From Flavobacterium sp. KMS (GTDB lineage Bacteria; Bacteroidota; Bacteroidia; Flavobacteriales; Flavobacteriaceae), in the NCBI RefSeq assembly GCF_000813005.1, contig NZ_JSYP01000024.1:62001-126000 (forward strand): a DNA stretch of 64,000 bases. The letters run 5' to 3'. Both the position numbers and the translations under genes were made by a program. Below the pieces are notes generated by a model. The model ran no database searches and was not told the origin of the DNA. It saw only the letters and a list, made by a program, of their open reading frames with translations. Numbering within the stretch: position 1 is the stretch's first letter; the number at the start of each line of letters is the position of its first letter. This document shows, piece by piece, positions 9,340-16,739 of this stretch.

Positions 9340-9770
9340 CTGGTTTTTATTGAGAGTAAATACTATAATTATTTACCTCATCTGAAAACTGAGAGCTTTT
9401 TAAGCACGCAGATTTTATCGATCTAGCAGATTTTTCATTGAAATTAAAGACTGTAATTGTTTACTAAATACTAAAACAGAAACTTTTTTAGCACATAGAT
9501 TTAGTAGTTTTTTGTTTGAGGATGAATGCAATATTTATTTGCCTCAACCAAAAAACTGCGTGCTTTTTTAAACACGCAGTTTTATATATTTTTTATTGAG
9601 AGTAAATACTACATTATTTGCTAAATTCTAAAATGAGAAACTTTTTTAGCACATAGATTTAGTAGTTTTTTATTTGAGGATAAATACAATAATTATCTAC
9701 CTCAACCAATAACTGAGTACTTTTTTAAGCACGTAGATTTGGCAGATTTTTTATTGAGAGTAAAGACTAA
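9340..9770. repeat. Degenerate tandem repeat region between susC and the symporter genes
   Basis: The 742-base gap upstream of susC has no gene. Its first 300 bases (9029-9340) are AT-rich with nothing I can assign, although the susC promoter should be there. From 9340 to 9770 it is repetitive. TTTTTAGCACATAGATTTAG recurs at about 9485 and 9643 (period 158), ATTGAGAGTAAA recurs at 9349, 9596 and 9753, and AAGCACGCAGATTT or close variants recur at 9402, 9574 and 9727. A related fragment is at 23704. The last copy ends at the stop codon of the 60-aa membrane protein. Confidence 0.8.
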
Positions 9771-9953
9771 TCATTTTTTCTTTAAGACTAACATAAATAA
9801 TCCAAATAGGGAAAATAGTAATCCGCAACAAAGGTTTATTTTCATTTTATATTCGGGAAAACTTCCTGATATAAATGCATAGCCTATTAATAACACTCCG
9901 ATAATTAGAAAGAAAACTCCAATTACAAAACGTAAATCATATAATTTATTCAT
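9771..9953 (-). CDS. Small two-helix membrane protein
   Basis: A 60-aa protein made almost wholly of two hydrophobic helices (about residues 8-28 and 38-56) joined by a short polar turn (SGSFPEYKMK) and ending in KKK. It starts 11 bases after the symporter stop codon, on the same strand, with an ATG and an A-rich leader, so it is probably translated from the same mRNA. I recognise no named family. Position and size suggest a small accessory subunit or stabiliser of the symporter, but this is inference. Its codon use and clear two-helix pattern argue for a real gene. Confidence 0.65.
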   Translation of the reverse strand: MNKLYDLRFVIGVFFLIIGVLLIGYAFISGSFPEYKMKINLCCGLLFSLFGLFMLVLKKK

Positions 9954-9964
9954 AGTAGTTTTTA

Positions 9965-11617
9965 TTAAAAGAAGATAATATTAAATATGAGTGTAACTAA
10001 CAAAACAACTATTCCCATCCAAAGCGGATTTTTATACCAAATTTTGCTTTTGTCTGTTTGTTTTGGGGTAAGACTATACACTAATCCTACCAATTCTTCT
10101 TCAGGTTTAGGTTTAGTAAATAAGCTGACTACAATAGTAACGAAAACACACATCAAAAATGAAATCCACGCAATATTAAAGGCTTGGCTTGTACCTGAAA
10201 AATACTCATGAGTATTGGCAATCCAACCTCCTTTTCCTTCTGCTACAGTAAGACCATGCGTAATTGTGGCGGTAGCTGTACCAGCAAGTAATCCCCAGAA
10301 TGCTCCATGTCCTGTGGTTTTTTTCCAAAACATTCCTAAAAAGAATGTAGCAAAAAGCGGTGCATTTACAAAGCTAAATACGAGTTGTAATAAATCCATT
10401 ATGTTATTAAATCCTCTGGCAACATAGGCTGTCATAATCGAAATTAATATCCCTGCAACAGTCGCTATCTTACCTACATAATAATAATGTTTTTCGGAAC
10501 CATTTTTCTTAATATGTGACTGATAAATATCAAATGTAAATACGGTATTAAATGCAGTAACATTTCCTGCCATTCCGCTCATAAAAGAAGCGATAAGTGC
10601 TGTAATCCCAACTCCTAAAATACCATTTGGATATAATTTTTGCAATAAAATAGGCAATACCATATTATAGTTAGTATCTCCATTAGCATTTATTGGGAGT
10701 TCGTATCCTGTGAATTTATTTTGCAAAGCAAGTATTATTATTCCGGGTAAAATAACAATTATAGGCATAAGTATTTTTGGTATCGCTGCAATAATTGGTG
10801 TTCTTTGTGCGTCGCTTAAATTCTTGCTGATCATGGCTCTTTGTACCACCAAGAAATCGGTACACCAATACCCAAATGCCAAAACAAATCCAAGTCCGAA
10901 AACCATACTAAAGGCATCCACTCCCATTGGATTATGGGAAGGGTCATCTAATCCTTTCCACATATGAAGCTTATAATCCTGAACATTGGCAACAATTCCT
11001 TCCCATCCTCCTACTTTATATAAACCAATAAAAACCAGAGGTGCGATTCCTAATACAATAAGAAAAAATTGCAATACTTCATTATAAACTGCACTGGTTA
11101 AACCTCCCATAAAGATATAAACAAATACTACGGCTGCAGCTACCCAAATTGACAAGTCGAAATTCCATCCTAAAATTACGTCCATTAACATGGCTAATGC
11201 ATACAATGAAACTCCAGACGAAAAAACTGTCATTGCTGCAAAACTGAGAGCATTAAAAGTTCTTGTTTTTTCATCAAAGCGAAGTTTTAAATACTCTGGT
11301 ACACTTCTGGCTTTGCTCCCATAATAAAATGGCATCATAAAAACACCTAGAAAAATCATAGCCAATGCTGCTCCCAACCAATAAAAATGAGCCGTATATA
11401 ATCCGTACTTAGCTCCATTTGCAGCCATTCCTAATACTTCTTGTGCGCCAAGATTGGCAGAAATAAAAGCAAGACTGGTAATCCATAACGGGATATTACG
11501 ATTACTCATTAAAAAATCATTCGCAGATTTTACTTGTCGCTTTAATAAAAAACCAATCCCAATTACAAAAACAAAATAAATAGTAATAATGAGATAATCA
11601 ATAAATTCCAATTTCAT
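9965..11617 (-). CDS. Sodium:solute symporter (SSS/SGLT family)
   Basis: Inner-membrane Na+-coupled transporter of 550 aa with about 13-14 hydrophobic helices. It starts YLIITIYFVFVIGIGFLLKR and has SSS-family features including SANDFLMSNRNIPLWITSL, LGAQEVLGMAANGAKYGL, the GGLTSAVYNEVLQFFLIV helix and FVNAPLFATFFLGMFWKK. Bacterial SGLT-like members import sugars such as galactose and glucose, or inositol and sialic acid. It lies between the sugar-catabolic genes and susCD on the same strand, so it likely carries the monosaccharide released by the GH2 enzyme into the cytoplasm. A 485-base gap filled by a hairpin array separates it from the KDPG aldolase gene upstream. Confidence 0.9.
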   Translation of the reverse strand: MKLEFIDYLIITIYFVFVIGIGFLLKRQVKSANDFLMSNRNIPLWITSLAFISANLGAQEVLGMAANGAKYGLYTAHFYWLGAALAMIFLGVFMMPFYYGSKARSVPEYLKLRFDEKTRTFNALSFAAMTVFSSGVSLYALAMLMDVILGWNFDLSIWVAAAVVFVYIFMGGLTSAVYNEVLQFFLIVLGIAPLVFIGLYKVGGWEGIVANVQDYKLHMWKGLDDPSHNPMGVDAFSMVFGLGFVLAFGYWCTDFLVVQRAMISKNLSDAQRTPIIAAIPKILMPIIVILPGIIILALQNKFTGYELPINANGDTNYNMVLPILLQKLYPNGILGVGITALIASFMSGMAGNVTAFNTVFTFDIYQSHIKKNGSEKHYYYVGKIATVAGILISIMTAYVARGFNNIMDLLQLVFSFVNAPLFATFFLGMFWKKTTGHGAFWGLLAGTATATITHGLTVAEGKGGWIANTHEYFSGTSQAFNIAWISFLMCVFVTIVVSLFTKPKPEEELVGLVYSLTPKQTDKSKIWYKNPLWMGIVVLLVTLIFNIIFF

Positions 11618-11659
11618 AATAAATGTGCTTATAATAATTTTTAAAATACCTATGGTGAA

Positions 11660-12104
11660 AAAATTAAACCATTAAGACATTAATTTTCATTAAGGATAAA
11701 AGCTTAATTTTCTTTATCTCTTAATAGTAAAATAATATTTTATCTTAGAAGCTTTAAACCATTAAGACATTAAATTTCATTAAGAATAAAAGCTTAATTT
11801 TCTTTATCTCTTAATAGTAAAATAATATTTTATCTTAGAAGCTTTAAACCATTAAGACATTAAGTTTCATTAAGGATAAAGCTTAATTTTCTTCATCTCT
11901 TAATGGTAAAATAATATTTAATCTTAGAGTCTTTAAACCACTAAGACATTAACTTTCATTAAAAATAAAGCTTAATTTTCTTTATCCCTTAATTGTAAAA
12001 TAATATTTAATCTTAAAGTCTTTAAACCATTAAGACATTAACTTTCATTAAGAATAAAGCTTAATTTTTCTTCATCTCTTAATGGTAAAATAATATTTAA
12101 TCTT
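11660..12104. repeat. Five-copy tandem array of an 89-90-bp hairpin repeat
   Basis: The gap between the aldolase and symporter genes consists of five direct copies of one unit. The motif TTAAGACATTAA or its variant recurs at 11672, 11762, 11852, 11941 and 12030, giving periods of 90, 90, 89 and 89. Each unit carries a core from ACCATTAAG to CTTAATGGT (or CTTAATAGT) whose ends are inverted repeats, with an inner AAGCTTAA palindrome. The spacer AATAATATTTTATCTTAGA is also conserved between units. The array touches the aldolase stop codon. The same core occurs elsewhere in the window, singly or in arrays. Confidence 0.9.
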
Positions 12105-12762
12105 AATCTAAATCACTTATTAAATGAGCTAAATATTCACTCATCTCATCATATACTTTAAGCATTAACATCTCTTTTGGAAATAGCTTTCCTCCTAATC
12201 CTACCGATGAAACTCCTGCTTTATACCATTTTTCAATATCATATCTATCGGCTTCAACTCCTCCAGTTGCCATAAACAACATGTTGGGAAATACTGTTTT
12301 TAAAGCTTCGATATAGGAAGGTCCTCCCAATTGTTTTGCAGGAAATATTTTTACTAACGACAATCCCCAATTTTCGGCCAGACAAACCTCTGAAGGTGTT
12401 GCACAACCCGGAATCCATAATACTTTATCTTTTTTGCAAACGAGGTAGATTTCTTCTAAAATAACAGGAGATATCAAAAAATCGGCACCAGCTTCTATAA
12501 ATAGTTTAGCTTGAATCTTATTTTTAATAGTACCTACACCTATTTTCATTTCGGATAATCTGGTATCTCTATATTGTTTTAATTCCTTAAAAACGATATA
12601 AGAATTCTCATTGCGATTAGTAAACTCAAATGTTTTTATACCATTTTCATAACAAATACGCATTACATTTTTACAAACTTCAACATCAACATGTGAAAAT
12701 AAAGGAATGATTTTTTCTTGTAAAAGACATTCTTGAATTTGAAAAGCGTTACTAGTTGTCAT
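12103..12762 (-). CDS. eda: KDPG/KHG aldolase family (2-keto-3-deoxy-6-phosphogluconate aldolase)
   Basis: Class I aldolase of 219 aa that cleaves 2-keto-3-deoxy-6-phospho-sugar acids to pyruvate and glyceraldehyde-3-phosphate. The Schiff-base lysine is Lys138 in VKIFPAKQLGG, the catalytic Glu is Glu46 in FEFTNR, and GVGTI and the phosphate-binding ATGGVE near the C-terminus are in place. It starts 20 bases after KDG kinase and is the last catabolic gene before the hairpin array. The phosphorylated substrate follows from the neighbouring kinase. Whether the gluco- or galacto-epimer is used cannot be told from the sequence. Confidence 0.88.
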   Translation of the reverse strand: MTTSNAFQIQECLLQEKIIPLFSHVDVEVCKNVMRICYENGIKTFEFTNRNENSYIVFKELKQYRDTRLSEMKIGVGTIKNKIQAKLFIEAGADFLISPVILEEIYLVCKKDKVLWIPGCATPSEVCLAENWGLSLVKIFPAKQLGGPSYIEALKTVFPNMLFMATGGVEADRYDIEKWYKAGVSSVGLGGKLFPKEMLMLKVYDEMSEYLAHLISDLD

Positions 12763-12782
12763 ATTATGATTTTATTCAAAAA

Positions 12783-13787
12783 TTAACGAATAATTCTTCC
12801 GCTTCCTTTTTGCTTGATAATTAAGTCTACTTCTTCTTTCGAGGCAATATTCACATCTCCCAATATGCAATGTTTCATTACTCCACAAGCCGTTGCATAT
12901 TCTATAACCTCTTGTAGTGACTGCTTCTCATTCAATCCGAATATTAATCCAGCCATAAAAGCATCACCTGTGCCTATGCGTTCGGCTATATCATCTATAT
13001 TGTATACTGCCGAAGTAACAATTTTACCGTCATTCCATAAATATCCCACATATTCATTTGATGAAGCACTTTTTTGATACCGCATTGTCATAGCTATATA
13101 TTTTACATTAGGTAATTTTTCTTTTAATAAGGAACAAGTACTTTCAACTAAATTATTTTCATCGGGAACAATATCAAAATACAACTTTGAAGCATCTACA
13201 TCTGCCAAGATAACATCGCAATATTCCAGAAGTTTAGGCATTATCTCGCTACTGTGTTTTCCGTATTGCCATAATGTGGAACGAAAATTAAAATCGGCAG
13301 AAATCATTATTCCGTTTTCTTTGGCAACTACCAAAGCACTTAAGCAAACTTTTACCAAATTTTCATTTAATGCAGGTGTAATCCCGCTCCAATGAAACCA
13401 ACTGGCTATTGCAAAAATTTCCTTCCAATTTATCTCACCGTCTTGTAGCATACTAAAAGCCGAATAGTCTCGATCATAGGTTACTCTTCCTGGACGGGCT
13501 CCTACACCACTTTCATAATAATAAACTCCTACACGACTCTTTTCTTTTTCTATCACAGTAGTAGGAACTCCATAACGATGCAATTGTGTAATGCCTAACT
13601 GAGCAATTGTGTTGGATGGCAAAGAAGTAATATAACGTACATTTTTACCAAATAAAGACAATGAAACGGCAATATTTGCCTCGGAACCTGCCCAATGCAT
13701 TTCGAGATTTTCTGCTTGCATTATTTTTTTATTTCCGGGGGGAGTTAATCTTAATAAATACTCTCCAAATAAAACTATTTCCCTCAT
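12783..13787 (-). CDS. kdgK: 2-keto-3-deoxygluconate kinase (PfkB/ribokinase family)
   Basis: Cytosolic sugar kinase of 334 aa. It has the N-terminal substrate-binding HWAGSEANIAVSLSLFG motif, the lid segment, and the C-terminal GTGDAFMAGLIFGL signature with the catalytic Asp. The start VLFGEYLLRLTPPGNKKIMQA and the YYYESGVGARPGRVTYDR segment are typical of KDG kinases. It phosphorylates 2-keto-3-deoxygluconate or its galacto-epimer to the 6-phosphate, the substrate of the aldolase encoded just downstream. It follows the lactonase gene by 21 bases. The same enzyme could serve the hexuronate route encoded at 1-3186. Confidence 0.88.
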   Translation of the reverse strand: MREIVLFGEYLLRLTPPGNKKIMQAENLEMHWAGSEANIAVSLSLFGKNVRYITSLPSNTIAQLGITQLHRYGVPTTVIEKEKSRVGVYYYESGVGARPGRVTYDRDYSAFSMLQDGEINWKEIFAIASWFHWSGITPALNENLVKVCLSALVVAKENGIMISADFNFRSTLWQYGKHSSEIMPKLLEYCDVILADVDASKLYFDIVPDENNLVESTCSLLKEKLPNVKYIAMTMRYQKSASSNEYVGYLWNDGKIVTSAVYNIDDIAERIGTGDAFMAGLIFGLNEKQSLQEVIEYATACGVMKHCILGDVNIASKEEVDLIIKQKGSGRIIR

Positions 13788-13808
13788 ACTAATTCCTTTA
13801 TATCTTAT

Positions 13809-14687
13809 TTAGGATTTAAATCGATTCATTTCCATTCCCTTAATTCCAACATCTACTAAAAATAATGCACCACTATTAGGAAATTGTTTTAATTGTTCTT
13901 CGCTTAATCCCACACTTGCTGTAGTAATTAATAATTGTTTCATGTCCTTTCCTCCAAATGCGCAAGAGGTAACATGGGGAGCATCAAGTTCCACTTTCCC
14001 GACTAATTCACCAGAAAATGGATTGTATCTATTTACACATCCTCCTCCCCACATAGCTACCCATAACATTCCGTCATCATCTATAGTCATTCCATCTGGC
14101 ATACTACCATTTTGAGAAACCTCAACCACTATATTTTCATTAGAAATAGTGCCATTGATTACATCAAAATCATAGCTTTTTATATTATAATCCAATGTGT
14201 CTATGTAATACATTATTTTATTATCCTTACTCCAGCAAATACCATTGGACACTTTTCGATTGGCAATCTTTTTTTTAAGATGCTTCCCATCATAAAAATA
14301 TAAAGCTCCTGCTGCTCCCTTTGCTTGTTTATTCATTGTTCCAATCCAGAGTCTGCCAGCAGCATCACATTTTCCGTCATTGGATCGATTGGTAGGTATA
14401 TCTGATTCCAATTTTATTAGTTCATTCAATTCTTCTGAATCAAAATCAAATATTGCGATAGAACTTTCTAGCCCTACAATAAGCCAACCGTCTTCTGCAG
14501 GCACAACTGTTCCTACTTTTTCTCTAAGATGCCGTTCTTCAACAGTTTTATAAATAGGATCAAGAATACCAACTTTCTGACCTTCGATATCTACATACAA
14601 AAACTTATCCCACAAGGAACTCCAAATCGCTCCTTCACCAAGTAGTAATCTTACATTATTCAATGCTGTTGCTTTCCATGTTTTCAT
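13809..14687 (-). CDS. SMP-30/gluconolactonase family sugar lactonase
   Basis: Six-bladed beta-propeller lactonase of 292 aa. The metal-binding residues appear in GEGAIW (Glu18), in NDGKCDAAGRLWIGTM (Asn/Asp), in SNGICWSKDNKIMYYIDT and in MPDGMTIDDDGMLWVAMWGG. The family hydrolyses aldonolactones to aldonic acids with a divalent metal. The start codon adjoins the stop of the dehydrogenase gene (14688), so the two are tightly coupled. This fits a pathway in which the dehydrogenase makes a lactone that this enzyme opens. No signal peptide is seen, so it acts in the cytosol. Confidence 0.88.
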   Translation of the reverse strand: MKTWKATALNNVRLLLGEGAIWSSLWDKFLYVDIEGQKVGILDPIYKTVEERHLREKVGTVVPAEDGWLIVGLESSIAIFDFDSEELNELIKLESDIPTNRSNDGKCDAAGRLWIGTMNKQAKGAAGALYFYDGKHLKKKIANRKVSNGICWSKDNKIMYYIDTLDYNIKSYDFDVINGTISNENIVVEVSQNGSMPDGMTIDDDGMLWVAMWGGGCVNRYNPFSGELVGKVELDAPHVTSCAFGGKDMKQLLITTASVGLSEEQLKQFPNSGALFLVDVGIKGMEMNRFKS

Positions 14688-15476
14688 CTAATTGTCTTGC
14701 ATTAACGCGCTTCGCCCTCCATCTATTAAATAGGTTACTCCACTGGCAAAAGAGGCATATCCGCTTGCTAGAAATACACACCAAGCTCCAATTTCTTCTG
14801 GACTGCCTAATTTTTTTACAGGATGCAAATCAATGGTTCTTTGTTTCTCTTTATTAGCATCTGCAAAAGAGTCAAACCATTTTTGATTGCCGGGTGTATC
14901 AATAAATCCCGGGGCGATACCCACCGTTCTGATTGTTGGTCCCCATTCTATTGCTAAACTGCGTACTAAAGCTGTAAGTGCTGTTTTGGCAATATTATAC
15001 GGGAAACACCCAGGAATACTGGAAAATGCATGATTAGAGGTCATAATAATGATAACTCCATCATTCTGTTCTAACCAAGGCTTGCATAATTTTGCCAATC
15101 GCCAATGTGAAGCAAGATTTAATTCATGGTTTTTTATCCAGGATTCTTCAGTACAATTTTCGGCTCCTTCAAATATATTTATACCTGCATTAGTAATTAA
15201 GACATCTATTCGACCAAACTTAGTAATAGTCTGTTGTACTAAATTTTCCAAATTAGCAACAACAGTTACATCTGCTTGTGTGTATAAAGCTGTTTGCTTA
15301 TGATTGTTTACCGAATCAATAAACTTTTTGGCTCCATCCGAAGTAGCTTCATGTGTACCACAACCAGAAACATGTGCTCCTGCCTGGGCAAAGACTGTTG
15401 CTATAGCAGCGCCTATCCCAGATGTTACTCCGGTAATTAGCGCTACTTTGTCTTTTAAATCTATTTGTAATGACAT
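14688..15476 (-). CDS. Short-chain sugar dehydrogenase (probable aldose 1-dehydrogenase)
   Basis: Classical SDR of 262 aa. It has TGVTSGIG (residues 15-22) for cofactor binding, NAG at 96-98, a catalytic Ser near 147 and YNIAK (Tyr160, Lys164). The small residues after the second strand (SGCGTHEATSD) do not firmly decide NAD or NADP. The adjacent lactonase and sugar acid dehydratase make oxidation of an aldose at C1 the most likely reaction. D-galactose, L-fucose, L-arabinose or D-glucose would all fit. The GH2 neighbour favours galactose, but this is inference. It starts 18 bases after the dehydratase gene. Confidence 0.82.
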   Translation of the reverse strand: MSLQIDLKDKVALITGVTSGIGAAIATVFAQAGAHVSGCGTHEATSDGAKKFIDSVNNHKQTALYTQADVTVVANLENLVQQTITKFGRIDVLITNAGINIFEGAENCTEESWIKNHELNLASHWRLAKLCKPWLEQNDGVIIIMTSNHAFSSIPGCFPYNIAKTALTALVRSLAIEWGPTIRTVGIAPGFIDTPGNQKWFDSFADANKEKQRTIDLHPVKKLGSPEEIGAWCVFLASGYASFASGVTYLIDGGRSALMQDN

Positions 15477-15494
15477 ATAAAAAGTTTTTAATTA

Positions 15495-16661
15495 CTACAC
15501 ATAAAATCCGGGTCTAGGCACTAGTATTCCAGGATGTTTTTCCATCTCTTCTTCTACTAAATCTACTCCAAGTCCTGGTCTGTCGCTTAATTGTAAATGG
15601 CCATTATGAATCATATCTTTTATAGGATGTGTAATCACGGTATCTCTCCAAGGTACATCATTAAACATAAACTCCTGACGGAAAAAATTAGGAACCGAAG
15701 CGCATACATGAGCAGATGCCAATGTAGATAATGGTCCGTTAGGATTATGTGGTGCCAATAAAACATTGTATGCCTCCATCATGGTAGCCATTCTTTTCAT
15801 CTCTGATGGTCCGCCACAACGGGTAATATCTGGCATCATGATATCGCAAATGTTTTTTTCTAATACTGGACGAATTCCATATCTAGTATAATGTCTTTCT
15901 CCCACACATATAGATACATTGGATGGAATACGTTCTCTCATTGCTCTTAGTGTATCTGCACTTTCTGGACCTGCTGGTTCTTCATACCACGTTATATCCA
16001 ACTCTGATAAACGCTGCGCCATTTTTACAGCGACACTATAATTGAGCATGGCGTGAGTCTCAATCATAATGTCAAAATCAGGACCTACAGCATCCCGAAC
16101 TGCCTTACTAACATTAAATGCTAAGTCTTGTTGGGCTCTTGTAAGTGTAAGATTTGAAGATAAATCTTCTCCATACAAATAATTAGTATGCGCAAATGGA
16201 TCAAACTTTAAACCTGTGAATCCTGCTTCTTTAACTTTTTTAGCCTGAGTTGCATAATCCTCAGCATTATGCCCGCCTCCTGTAAACCAATAATTTGCAT
16301 ACAGTAAAATATCTTTTCTAAAAGCGCCTCCTAATAATTCATAACATGGAGTTCCTAATACCTTTCCTTTTAAATCAAGTAATGCCATATCTATCCCGCT
16401 TATAGCGCATAAACTAGCGCCATAAGGACCAATCCAGTTAAGATCACGGTATAATTTTGTCCATATAAAATCGGTTTTCATAGGATCTAGCCCAATGATT
16501 CTTTCGCCTATATGCTTAGCTGCATTATAAACAATAGGACTCCCTGGCCAGTTTGTTGCTTCTCCTACTCCCGTATGTCCCGTATCTGTATAAATTTTTA
16601 ATAGTGTCCAGTTATACTTAACCCCTTCTACCATCCATACTTTTACATCTATTATTTTCAT
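15495..16661 (-). CDS. Sugar acid dehydratase, mandelate racemase subgroup of the enolase superfamily
   Basis: Enzyme of 388 aa with an N-terminal capping domain and a TIM barrel. Catalytic residues are visible: Lys152 and Asp154 in LKFDPF on strand 2, metal ligands Glu201 (IETHAM), Glu227 (WYEEP) and Glu255 (VGERH), and the Asp278/His305 pair (MPDITRCGG, LAPHNPNGP). This set is that of gluconate/galactonate-type dehydratases, which remove water from an aldonate to give a 2-keto-3-deoxy acid. It lies between the GH2 gene (78 bases away) and the dehydrogenase gene. A cycloisomerase of the same fold is the alternative, but the lactonase and KDG kinase favour dehydration. Confidence 0.85.
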   Translation of the reverse strand: MKIIDVKVWMVEGVKYNWTLLKIYTDTGHTGVGEATNWPGSPIVYNAAKHIGERIIGLDPMKTDFIWTKLYRDLNWIGPYGASLCAISGIDMALLDLKGKVLGTPCYELLGGAFRKDILLYANYWFTGGGHNAEDYATQAKKVKEAGFTGLKFDPFAHTNYLYGEDLSSNLTLTRAQQDLAFNVSKAVRDAVGPDFDIMIETHAMLNYSVAVKMAQRLSELDITWYEEPAGPESADTLRAMRERIPSNVSICVGERHYTRYGIRPVLEKNICDIMMPDITRCGGPSEMKRMATMMEAYNVLLAPHNPNGPLSTLASAHVCASVPNFFRQEFMFNDVPWRDTVITHPIKDMIHNGHLQLSDRPGLGVDLVEEEMEKHPGILVPRPGFYV

Positions 16662-16739
16662 TTTATTTTTTGTATTTAACCTCTTATTCCTATTTAATAT
16701 TTTTATCCATTAAAATAACAAGGTGATTCTAACTCTATT

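Noticed and set aside
11660-12104. Possible CRISPR array (regular repeats)
   Set aside because: The conserved part covers the whole 89-90-bp unit including the spacer, and there are no variable spacers or cas genes. It is a tandem repeat.
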